A stretch of 64,000 nucleotides of DNA from Hydnum rufescens UP504 (Eukaryota; Basidiomycota; Agaricomycetes; Cantharellales; Hydnaceae). The stretch is taken from positions 62,001 through 126,000 of the forward strand of contig MU128923.1 in assembly GCA_014904985.1 (NCBI GenBank), written 5' to 3'. The translations under genes and the position numbers were made by a program. The notes under the pieces are model-generated. The model made no database searches, was not told where the DNA came from, and worked only from the letters and a program-made list of their open reading frames with translations. Positions 50,801 to 64,000 of this stretch are shown here, piece by piece; positions within the stretch are counted from its first letter, which is position 1; every line of letters begins with the position of its first letter.

Positions 50801-53800
50801 TTAGAATAGGAAAGAAGGGGTGCTGCTGCACTGAAGAGCAGGAGCTACGCTTCACGTCTGTTCCTTTAATGGAATGACTAATCCCAGTGAGCGGGCAGAT
50901 CGTGCAAAATGGATCAGGGACCCACCGCACCTCTTCCCGGAAATTATCCAGTTGAGATGTTTCGCTTCGCGGGCTCGTTCCTTGGACATACAAAAGCGCA
51001 TGGTGGTTGTCATAGCTTTTTGGTTTTTAAAAAGAAATAAAACCGTAATCGAATCGAAATTGCGTTTATTCTTTGGAACCTTGGGGGGGTGGTGAAATAA
51101 TGTGGCGTAGCCTTTTCCGACATCGAACGGGGAGGTTGAGGGAGATCCTCTGTCAACAAATTTGCCATGCCGGGGAAGGCCCTCGGCATCTTCGGAACGA
51201 TAAAGAACGGACCGAAATGTAGTGAAAGCACGGCATTAAAATCAGATAATGAACAATACATTTATCGGACCGATAGGTACACACCCTGGAACTTGCCGAG
51301 ATTCCTATGTCGCCGAGTTTTGGGTCCGGTGCGAAATGGCAAGACGAAGATAAGGGTAATTGGCGCCATCCAGGCGGCGCCCGATAATTTCAAAGCAAGC
51401 CGTCGTGCACGGAGCAACAAGCTGGCACGCAGTTTTTTTTTTTTGGCCGTCCGAGATACATATCACCAGGCTTTGCGGGCGAATACTCCGCGGAATCGGT
51501 CTTCATTGCTGTCCATCGAATGCGGTACTTTTTTCGAATTGCCGCAAGGCCTAAACACGGAGCTCCTCGAGAGGAAAATCAAAGGCTATGAACTTTCTCT
51601 GCCGCACGAATTGGTTTTAGCAGGGACCATCACAAAACCAACGGCATACGGTGCCTCAGGATAAGCCGCTGGTGGAAAGCTGATGATGATCACCAATACC
51701 GCACCATATCTGAAAACCCTTAATCAAAACCACCTTGAATTACACCTCAATGCGAAGCAGACACAAAATAGTAATGATCGATGTCGTAAGGATCAGATAA
51801 AAGTCTGGGAAGCACCCGGAGCGCTGATTCTACCAGTTGGAGAATGAGTACGGCAGCCATGAGCAGGGCGTGCCGTGTGTGACCACAGAGAGTACGGCGG
51901 AGGACAACAGAGACACCTTACACTCGGCCTTTCCCGGCGTCATCATGCTATCAATTTTCCTCTTTGTACCAAGACTTTCCCCTGAATAACTTCGCCCTGA
52001 ATCCCGCATCGTGGCGATTGCGACCTCAACGGGGTGCCTGTCGGCCCCAGCATTCGCGATCACTAACTAGCGACAACCGCAATTTTTCACTACTGTTGCG
52101 TCGAATATACCCCTTCCGCTTAGTTGCTTATCAGCTCCAATTTTGTTCCTGAATAGTTTTGCTTATTCATACTTAGGGCTCGCTGTGGGCTTCTACCTCT
52201 GGAGAAGGTCTGCTAAGCCGCCGCACTTTTCCACAGAAACCCCCTTCAGTCCTCGATGCGCTGTAAATTCAAATCAAGGTGAAGCAACCAAAGGTTGACA
52301 TGCAGATGACAGGATACTACATAAGTCCCTTTCGTTACTGACGAAGTTGGGGGTCTCTGTTCGCGTCCGACTGACCACGTTGACCCGCATCAATCAAATC
52401 TAGCGGAATGAATACTAATGCATATTCAATCGTTATCCTGATTCACTCCCCAAGAATCGCGTCATACGATAGGCGTAAAGCTTGGTCTCTTCGAATACCA
52501 TGCGCACTACGCGCGGTCGTATACTTCTGCGCGGGGATTCTCCACCCCTTCAAGTGTAGATTCCATTCGAAACCAGGGCCAACTATCTGCTGTCTTGCCG
52601 CCGCAGTGCCAGTTTTTATGATCCAACCGATCTTGATTGAACTCTAGATGATGGCATCAGGGTATAGCATTTTCGATGCCTAGCAAGGCGGAACGACAGA
52701 TCCTTGGGTGATTTGTCCCCCCGATTTCCAAACTCCGGATCCACTCAACGGGAGGACAAATGGTGCCAAGATGGGCTAGGGATTATCCAATCGGAAGTTA
52801 GGATCCTCGATGAACGCATCAACCAACACCGCCCACCTGGCCATACACTGCTGAAGCCCTATAACCGAGGAGGACGCATATAGGTTGGCCCTGCTATTGA
52901 GAGCCCGCTGGACGGATCGCCCCGAAGGGTGACATACAATGCGATGTCCATTGACATAGAAGTCGAAGCCACTGACTTCGACATGTCTCTGACAGCGGGT
53001 ACCATCGACCGAACATGACAGGGTAAGCAGCGCCCAACGTACAGATCTAGTTCGACTCCAGAATGTTCAAGGATCATAGCGGTGACTAGTCAGCATACGG
53101 ACACTGGTCCCCTAGTTCAGCAAACCACGGCTTTAAAGTATAACATAACAAGTCTTCTGACGGAACTGTCAAGCGAAGGGTTCCCGAAGCTTGCGGCTTA
53201 ACTCGTACGTCAGATAATTTCCATATATGGATAATGGCAAACCCCGACGACTCAAGTCGAGTACTGCTCGCGACTTGACTTTCGACGAAGACATCGTAAG
53301 AAGTTAAGTCGCCCTAGTTGTCTTCAAGTCAACGCCAAGTTGAGTCGAGGGGGCAACATTATCCCAAAAGTAGCCGCTAGACCAGATCCAGAGAACAAAA
53401 GGTGAAGCTTGCGATGAATCAGCTGCCCTTTGCTGGCGTGCTCTCTTTGTCCCCCGTTTCTGTATGGGCGTCTCTGCGTCGTTGCTCTTTTTGAAATCCA
53501 GACTTTCCAATGATACCCGCGCGCGCGGGGCATTGACGGCATTTACTATAAGTACTTTATTGTACGTACGTTCGACGCGGATGAGGATCCACAAGGACAA
53601 CAGAGTGCGGAGAAAGGCGGAGTTGGTAAGAGTAAGGTAATTGCTCTCGTGCCGCACAATCAGCATTCTGAACTAACATCAATCCAATGGTTCGGGTCTC
53701 AAGATTGTAGATCCCGGACGATCCTCGCCAAGTCGATAGTATGGGCGGTCATGAGATCCAGAGAGTACGTCCTATTGTCAGACACCGCGGCTTTATGTAC

Positions 53801-55872
53801 AGAGACCCAAACCACCAAACTTGGTGTCCGATCAGATGGATCGTGCTTCTCAATAATCTCAAATCCTCAGTGATACTGTGACCCTAAGAGTAACAGGCTA
53901 AGGCGAATTACAATTGTTGGGCACGTGCCCACCACAAAAGCGCCCTAGTGACGTTTTCCGCATCTGCTGTAGCGCGACTGCAGCTATGGGACTTTTTAGA
54001 ATAGAGCATGTGTTGCTCAATTCTGGAGCAGGGGTAGTTCGTCGTTGGTGAATGAATTCTTAATAATAATAAAGGACTTCTCTAATTCTTCTACATTATT
54101 CCGTCGCATAATGATAGTTGAGGATTTGACTAATATCTCCGTAATCTATGGATTCCAACAGAATGATGGGTCCAAAATACACTGAATACGTCTAGCTCCT
54201 TGTGTTCCTACAATGGAGTATCACTAGAGTATCCACCCATATAAGCCGCAGGATAGAGCTAAGATTTAATCGAATCCCAAATCTTGGTGTTGAGGGTCAA
54301 CAGGACCCTTGCAAGGACTTGTTATGTCATAGGCCTAGATTTCCTGACTTCGGGCTGACTTTGAGATGCAACTTTTCGGAGCTGGCCTCCCTGTACTATG
54401 TGCAGTCGTGGCATCTGGATCTCAATTTCCAGATGAGTGGTAGTTGAATGCTTGGTGAGCCAGGACTATCGCGCGTCTATCGGATCTCCGCTTCGCTTCT
54501 TTCAACTCCAACACGCCACAATACAATATCGTTCCATCACAACCTCAAATGATTCATGCGGCGCAATAGCGGTGAGAAATGATGGATCAGGTATTGTGCG
54601 TTGCCATCCTATGACCATTTTCGGCAATTCTTCAACAAGAGTTCATAAGGCAGAGAGGCAGAGAAGGCAGTCAAAAGGGGTTTTAGATTAACATCAAGGG
54701 AATGTGATGGAGTAAACATCTCTTAGTCAATTTGACGGGCATTTTGGATCATGAGGACTATGAGAAATAGATGGAAATTTTTGAGAATTTTGTGGGCCCA
54801 GTGGCGAAATCCTCGATTTCTGTGGCCTTGAAGTGAATGTGGGGAAATTCTCCCAGATTTCATGCAGGACAGGACAGGACAGGACGATGGACCAAAACCT
54901 AATATGTCGGAGGTTATTGGAGTTTCAGGGCCATGGATCAGCTGGATAAAAAGTTCCAGTCTTGTGTTGGGATCCTTTTTGGGGCGGTTGATTTTGGATA
55001 TCACGAAAGACCCTAGTGATTTGCACTTCCAATGTCGAAATGCCCAAATGCTGCCTTCAGGGAAAAAGCAAAATCCTGAACCGCCTTTGTTCTTTCCAAA
55101 GTTACTACTTTCCACCAACATGCAGGCCCTGCCGCTCTTGGGAAATTCGCCATTGACACTGACACTTCCATGTCTCACAAATTGGATTTACGATCAAGCC
55201 CAAAGACAGGAGGGTTCTAGATTGTTCACATCGTGAGTTTTATTGACGGTAGCCACATATTTTCTTCGCGGACACCAAAAGTAGGAGTGTATTCGGATTT
55301 ACTGAGAAAAACGGCTCTAAATTGATTCATGTCGGAGCCAGCCGAGCCTATTCGAAGCGATCTTGAAGGATCGCTGGGGACCCAGCCCCCTGCCAGAGAC
55401 TATCCTACAGTATGCACTTGTCTAAACACAGAATGTGCGTGGGCTTTGATTCGAGCCTGCCGTTTTCAAAATCCCCGATTTGCTCGGCGACTGGGTGAAC
55501 GTGTCGACCGAGTTGGATGACGCCACACTAAATAGCAACGATTATCGAGTGGTGCACGTTACCTTAGCCTTCTACCACCCAAATTGGGCCCCACAGGACA
55601 ATGTCTAAAATGTATAACTGGCGTCAGCCCATTGCATCCTAGCACTAGTGACTATCAGCGCGTGCAAGTTCCATTACTGTCGCTCAAGTCAAATGCGGAA
55701 GGACTCGACAATATGAAGACAGTGACGAAGGTGAACTCTTAAAGGTCCGTCCTCGTGTCGACCTCCACAACTCGCCGGATAGTGATGGTGAATTTTGTCC
55801 CACACCTCCACTCCAGCCTCCGGCCCGTCTGTGACCTCCATTGTATTGGACGGTCGGACATATTCGGATGAT
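47862..55872. other. 8-kb gene-poor region
   Basis: No gene I can defend. Features seen: T- and C-rich tracts (48,000-48,450, 49,860-49,920, 50,460-50,490), a G run (50,500-50,510), and gaps in open frames throughout. Stretches at about 52,680-53,200 read as decayed coding sequence on the plus strand (VGPAIESPLDGSPRRVTYNA), but I recognise no family. A 165-codon frame at 51167-51664 (+) has no domain and weak composition. Confidence 0.45.
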
Positions 55873-57258
55873 GTCTATCGTGTCTCACCTCGCATATAAT
55901 GCGGCGTGGTCTGAGCTCCGCTCCCCAGCGTGGGGTTTTCTCTCACCCCGGATTCCCAGCACCTTCAAAATGGTAAAAGTCCTTACTACTCTCTATGATG
56001 GTGGAAATGCTTCCTAGAGGGGCCAGGCTCCTCGGGACCGTGGAGAACAACGTTTGGGTTGAATGTAGGCTCGCCCCGACTTCGGTACACTGAGCACGAA
56101 AATTAGCTCGATCCCAAAGGCTGGAGGATCGAGGATGTGGGCTTATTGTGTCCTCTTCTAAGGAGGGTCCAGAGTAGGCGGATTCTGTATTGTCGGAATC
56201 CTCGTTGTGCTGCATTTCCTCTTGGATAGCTCTGTTTTCCAGAAGGAGCTCCCTGACAACGAAATCCTCATCATTATTCCATTCCACCCCGGTCAGCACT
56301 ATTGCGCAATACAATGACTCGCATCGCTTCCCAGTTGGATTGTCGCGAACCGATTTTTCTACAGGTTACCTCACCAAGGAACTCATTACCAAGACTAATA
56401 AATTAAAGCTGGCCACCAGGTAAGGTTGGATTACACAATGGGGTTGGCGCTTTTTTATTTATTGATGGGTTCTTGGCAGCTGGTGTTGGATCTGACCCCA
56501 TTGATCTCGATGTCGCCAGCGAACGCAACATCACGGCCGCTGAAGTCTCTGGATCCAATGTTGTGTTCGTGAATGTGGCAGCCTGTCCCTTTTCTTCTCC
56601 CAATTCTTTGGCCACTGACTTGTTTGCAGGGCCGAGCACGTTCTCATGAGTATTCTGCTCTTGGTCCGAAAGTTCACGCTTGCGCGTGAGATGATCAATA
56701 ATGGTGATTGGTAAGTGTCTGACATTGTTCGCAATGCGTATGGCCTTGAGGGAAAGGTCGTCGGTACTATTGGCGCTGGCCGCATTGGTTACCGATGTCT
56801 TTCAACGTCTTGTGCCCTTTGACCCCAAAGAATTGCTCTACTAGCCGTCAACTCCCCCTTCACAAGGGTACTCGTGAGGTGATCAACGCTAAAATACGTC
56901 AAAAAGGGTGCTTGGATCGTCAACACTGCTCGTTGTGCAATTTGCAATGCCGGTGCATGAGGCGCTCGAGAGTGGATACACGTAGCGACGTCGCACATCA
57001 CTGTCTCGTATTCTGCTTTACTTGACAATTTCTGGATTAGGGAACGTCCAAACCACTCCTCGTGATCACCCCTGGCGCACCATGAGTAATCCCTCCAGTG
57101 CTGGGAAGGGTATGGTTCCCCACTACTCTGGAACTAGCCTCGACGCCCAAATGCGGTACGCGATGGTGTCAAATCCATCATCCAGAGCTTCCCTCGATGG
57201 CACCGAGCAGGACCCCGCCATCATCGTCGCTGGAGGCTCCTACGCTACCAGGAACTGT
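55873..57258 (+). pseudogene. Decayed NAD-dependent formate dehydrogenase gene
   Basis: Fragments in the right order and spacing. A leader-like start (MSIVSHLAYNAAW) leads into KMVKVLTTLYDGGNAS. RLLGTVENN and RLEDRGCGLIVSSSKEGPE follow, then YLTKELITKTNKLKLAT, GSDPIDLDVASERNITAAEV, the FDPKELLYY region, and finally [11 protein letters not shown] and [17 protein letters not shown] ending in GGSYATRN. Formate dehydrogenase oxidises formate to CO2 with NAD+. The fragments lie in different frames and are broken by stops (the first is a TAG right after NAS). The NAD-binding glycine motif is damaged (GTIGAGRIGY-equivalent reads only in pieces), so the gene is dead. Confidence 0.88.
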
Positions 57259-57636
57259 TAGTCTTTTGTGTTCTTGGCTGCTTGTGGAACATGATCATTT
57301 ATGTGGAATTCCACTCTATCGGTCAACGCTGATCGAATCCTCCGCATAGTATGTTGCTTTGGGTCTCGGATCCTTAGTCTTTTTTTTCTGGTCCTTTGCG
57401 CATTTGTTGTACGAATTGTCAATTTCAGGCAGATGCATGAAAAGGAAATCTGTTTGCATGTTCAATTATTGGCCTTAGGCTAATTGTTGGGAGGCTCTAA
57501 GAATCTTGAAAGCGCTCGACCCTCTAAGCAAAGGTCCAAATTTGGACTTAATCCATTATGTCGCTGAGGCTGAGGTACAACCATCAAACAGCACAGATAC
57601 AAAAACATAAATTATGGGTTGAAAGCATATGTAGCG

Positions 57637-58754
57637 TTAGATGGAACAAGCAAGAGCGCCAGATATTACTGAAATAAATGCAATTAACCAGGGCATCGAC
57701 CAAAGGGAATAGCCAGGTACAATCCTGTAAGATTGTGCAGAACTACTACTCGTGTTTGGTGCATGGCCCGTATGTGCGCTGTACGAGGGACATGTCGTGT
57801 TGGGATTGGTCTAAAAAATGTGAATTCTCAACATTTAGTGTGAATACGATAGGTTGAATCAAGTGCTAAATGTACCATGGGATCCGCAGGACAACAGGCG
57901 CCTTCAGGGCCTAGACTTGGTACGCTCCCCAGTGCCGCGGAATTCTTTGAGCCGCCCCAATTTCCTTCACAAGGCACGGCGGTGTAGGAGACTTTCCACA
58001 CACCAAAGTCCTATCGCAAAAGATAAGCAATGGACAGCGGAGCGAGTTGAAGCGAAAGAGGCAAACGCACAGAGTACCCGTAGTACGACACATTGGTAGG
58101 GTAAAAATTTGCCGGAACCCCGTGTTGCGTACCGTCGGATGGGGAGTCCCATGCGAAATCGAAATTGACAAAGAGTCCAGCTCTGGTAAGTGGTTTGGTG
58201 AACTAGGGTTTTGTTGACAATAAAATAAATAAAATGGACGGGCCATTTAAATAACGTACGCATTTGGCGAAGTCGATGTGGCATTGCACCACGATCCACC
58301 CAAGGGACAGAGGTCTGTCACCTTGATTACAATTGAGGGCGGGGACGCAGGATACCAGGTCGGAGTGCTGTCAATGGTATTAATCAGCTGGAGTCGAAAG
58401 CAACGCCCTACAAGAGACCCTGTCAATTGGGCGGGCTCTCAAGACAAATAATAATCCAGACGCACCACAGCCCGGCCCAAACGCATCTGTTGAACCGTAT
58501 GCGAGTGCGCTCAAGGCCGCCGTGGGGTAATGAGTGCTTTCCGCAGTGCATCCGCATGCAGCAATTGCGTTCCTTTATGCATAACGGTTGTATCAGCTCG
58601 GTGGCATTCATCTTGGACTTCGCGCGGTAACCCACATAGGAAGATAATAGTGTGTCATGGTGGCGAACCCAACGGACGGCATAGTATAGCCCAGTGCATA
58701 GATATCTAACAGAAAAACGAGAGAAAGCGAGAATGCAAGCCCGTGCTTACGCAT
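57637..58754 (-). CDS. Secreted expansin-like (RlpA-like double-psi beta-barrel) protein, GPI-anchored
   Basis: Built from short exons. The signal peptide is MRKHGLAFSLSLVFLLDIYA, then GFATMTHYYLPM. After an intron comes AACGCTAESTHYPTAALSAL and LAYGSTDAFGPGCG. CFRLQLINT and VTDLCPLGGSWCNAT follow, then AGLFVNFDFAWDSP and IPANFYPTNVSYYGY, DFGVWKVSYTAVPCEGNWGG and ACCPADP. The C-terminus is Ser/Thr-rich and ends in a hydrophobic helix (SMPWLIAFISVISGALACSI), as in GPI-anchored proteins. The Cys pattern and the GxGC...DLCP...FD order match fungal double-psi barrel proteins related to expansins and barwins. The likely place is the wall or outside of the cell, with a role in polysaccharide binding or loosening. 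Exact splice sites between the domain pieces (58,060-57,790) are approximate. Confidence 0.8.
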
Positions 58755-58912
58755 GAAGGTGAATCGTTCCACAAGTCACCACTGGTGCCTCGTGTATGAA
58801 GTGGGTCGACGCGCAGGACAATGGGTAACAACTGAATATAAAGAATATAAGGCTCAATAAAGAGGACGGGACTCAACGCCGGGGTTTGCCTAAAATTGAA
58901 TCACGCGTTTCG

Positions 58913-61622
<2,710 letters not shown>

Positions 61623-61896
61623 ACCGAGTCATACTGTAGCGCTCGATTGATGACAAAGCATATGTGTTATATGTTTGTATCCGCCCTCAATAGTACTATT
61701 GTATAAGAGTCAAAGGCTTAGGACCTGCGCTTTAAAAAGGTTGCGGTCTAGACAGTAGATCCCCCCCGATCCTGTGTAGCCCCTTTCCTACGCGCGTCCC
61801 TTGCCCCCTCGACCCCTAACAGCCCCTGGGTGCTACTTTCCACAGGTATAAAAGGCGTTTAGACTTCGAGATCCCTCCATCGGTTGATCGTTTAAG
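61623..61896. promoter_or_regulatory. Promoter of the second DUF6699 gene
   Basis: A TATA-like tataaaagg lies near 61,846, about 50 bp before the start codon, after C-rich sequence. It is one of the clearer TATA boxes in the window. Confidence 0.5.
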
Positions 61897-62929
61897 ATGA
61901 CCTACCAATGGTATCCAACTGATCACATCGGTATCCCTGGACAACCGATCCCCGTCATACCAGGGCAACCCACTCTGTATGCTAGATCTGCCCCCAGCTC
62001 ACCTTATCATCAGCCTGGGATCCTGCTCCCGACCCCTCCAGTTGCGGTCTCTCCACTCCCTCAGCCCGTCTACCTCCCCTATGGGTATTCCCCAGGGCAG
62101 CCAACGATCCCGTTGCAGCCCAGTCCGCGCGCACGGTCCCTCAATCTGGCACCGGTGCTCCTCGATGTTATCAATTTCCCTAGTACGGCTTCCCGCCGCC
62201 AGCAGCAGACTCCCCATCTCCACTACGATTTGCGAGATTTCCCTTCCCGTGCACTCGTCAGCACGAATTCGTCGTTTTCACTCAGCGATAGTCTGCTGAC
62301 GGCGAGTATCCTCAACCCGGCCACGACCGCTATCAAGGTGGTCAGTAAGGCGTTCCCGTGGGAGATCGATGTTGAGAGTGCGGACGATAATACACCCGTT
62401 ACTTTGGAAGACTTGATCACTGCTGTCCATGCTGTGAGCTGGTTTTATTAAGATGCTTTTCGAGATCTAAGACCCTGATGTGACAAACGATCTTATTCGC
62501 TCTAGGCTTTGGACAAGCATATCACTGGATCCGAATGGTGGATCGTCACAGAGGATGTCCGCAGCAAGTACGTCCATGAGGGATTCATATATCGCGATGG
62601 GTGCATTCTGACGTATTGTATTTAGGGTCAGTGCGCAGTATAGCAAGAATTGCGACGCTTCATCGTCAGGTGAAGGCCGTCATCGTGGACAACTAGAGAA
62701 GGCCCGATCCAAAAAAGAGGGTCTCCGAAGGTATAGTACACACAGAATATGACTCAGATATGAATCGATGCTAATCTGTCTTGTTTTCTGGCCATGCAGA
62801 ATCGATTGGCTACTGGAGAATTTCGTGATGAAAGGTCTGGAGAAAGATGATCAATTCCTTTCGACTCGTATCCGCGACCCCGTTATACGCGAGAAGACCT
62901 GGGTGCTTGTCACAGGAAACAACAAGTAG
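61897..62929 (+). CDS. DUF6699-domain protein (second of two)
   Basis: Four exons (61897-62433, 62506-62567, 62626-62730, 62800-62929) sum to 834 nt, or 277 residues, with no frame error. A Pro/Tyr-rich N-terminus (MTYQWYPTDHIG) is followed by the domain: HYDLRDFPSRA, VVSKAFPWEIDVESADDNT, VTLEDLITAVHA, SEWWIV, RRIDWLLENFVMKGLEKDDQF and a final REKTWVLVTG. It shares the LRDxP, AFPWxIxV and GLEKDD blocks, and the general intron-rich C-terminus, with the copy at 37,262-38,355. Function unknown. Confidence 0.85.
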
Positions 62930-64000
62930 GCCTTCAGGAAACAGTGAAGTGCTTTTGAAACGAAGTGTACGGATCTGGTATTGATTTTGTGAGGCTTGTA
63001 TGACTGCGATGTACTTATAGTACTGCAATACCCAATGAAATTTACTCGTTTTTGCTCTATCGTTGTCTTCCAGGCCATTGTTTTTCTATGTCATACGTTG
63101 TTGCACTCTGTGACTTCATGCGGGTCTGGCTAGTGTTGTTGCGAGTGAGTTGAGGGGAAGGAGGTTGTGAATTTTCAGCTGGCAATTATATCCTTTGTCA
63201 TGGATGTCGGTTAAGAAGAATCGCTCAATTTGCAAATGAAGTCTGCACGCACATTGGATTTTTAGGTTAACTCAAAGTACTTAGTGTACTAGTGAGAGCA
63301 AGGAACGAGAACGGGTCAGACAGTTAGAATAAGCGCGCGCATGATCGAGTCACGTGTTCTCAAGAACCCCACTCGTCCCTCTTATTGCAGTAGTTAAGTG
63401 CACCCATCGACCTTCCCTTTTGCTCCCTGTTAGTGCAGTGCAATCCTTCACAGTCGTATGGTCTACATCGCGTGTTCCAGGGCTCCAGTCCATTCAGCCT
63501 GGATTCTTTTACTCACCTAGCTCACCCCTAGCTATATCACAGATAGAGAAGAGATTGTACTTTAAAACAGTGTAGAACTGGTGGAGCCACAGTATAGAGG
63601 GAAGTGTGCGGTCATCTTTGTGAAAGACTCATTGTGTATATTACAGTAATATTCTTATGGCACCCCACTATTCTTATCACCTTCATCAGCTCGGCTCGAC
63701 TTCGCAGCGACTTGCTCGTTTGGCTACTCAGCTCATGGCTCGAGCCAATTTTGAGCCCGACTGGTACTGTAACCGCACAAAGTCTAACAAAGAGAATCTC
63801 TTGACGTGACATCTCTGCTAACGTCAATTGCAAAGAGGGGTCTGAGGACCTGTGACACTAGCAATGGAGACAGGGGTATCATTGGATTCCAACGGCCGAG
63901 ATGCGGCGTGGATCACCCCAGAAACTTGGCCAATTGTTCAGGCATGACATCCTGGGGCAGGTAGCAAAGTAGCCCCATGTGACAGGTTTCCTATGGGTTG
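62930..64000. other. Intergenic, nothing assigned
   Basis: Short frames on both strands only. No domain, repeat family or RNA gene recognised up to the window end. Confidence 0.45.

Noticed and set aside
51167..51664. A 165-codon plus-strand frame
   Set aside because: No domain, no splice context, low-complexity Phe run and no start context; likely chance.

Overview
The window reads as nuclear DNA of a filamentous basidiomycete (Agaricomycetes). The evidence is many 50-65 nt GT-AG introns, a division-1 chitin synthase, a mycelial GCN5/ESA1 pair, a CSL transcription factor, a GPI-anchored expansin-like protein and two DUF6699 proteins. The DUF6699 family and the style of the repeats fit Cantharellales such as Rhizoctonia/Ceratobasidium, but that placement is only a guess.

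Region 1 (about 1-22,450) is a repeat and transposon island. It holds an 81-bp minisatellite, coding 15-, 24- and 27-bp repeats, a relic of an RSC8/SWI3 gene, a Helitron helicase relic and a 513-bp solo LTR. It also holds two copies of an ~840-bp element flanked by a tandemly duplicated gene end, hairpins, and remnants of large uncharacterised proteins (called X1, P1 and P2 here). The stops that interrupt the long frames of X1, P1 and the helicase are all TGA, as expected from CGA to TGA decay in methylated repeats.

Region 2 (about 23,000-47,900) is gene dense. In order: a PA-TM-RING ubiquitin ligase (-), chitin synthase (-) diverging from ESA1 (+) over about 107 bp, a small membrane protein (-), a conserved hypothetical (+), a DUF6699 protein (-), a mitochondrial-type cysteine synthase (-), an ARF6-like GTPase (+), possibly a small basic protein (-), and a CSL/Su(H)-type transcription factor (+).

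Region 3 (about 47,900-57,600) is gene poor. Its one recognisable item is a decayed NAD-dependent formate dehydrogenase gene (55,873-57,258). Region 4 (57,600-63,000) has a secreted expansin-like gene (-), a 13-exon GCN5 acetyltransferase gene (+) with an unusual Cys/His-rich N-terminus, and a second DUF6699 gene (+). The last kilobase shows nothing I can assign.

Functionally, the intact genes cover chromatin acetylation (ESA1, GCN5), cell-wall synthesis and remodelling (chitin synthase, expansin-like), membrane traffic and turnover (ARF6, PA-TM-RING), sulfur metabolism and transcription control. Nothing suggests a biosynthetic cluster. Most gene models were built by joining exons by eye. Those whose summed exons are an exact multiple of three (ESA1, GCN5, CSL, ARF6, both DUF6699 genes and the 34,922 gene) are the most reliable.
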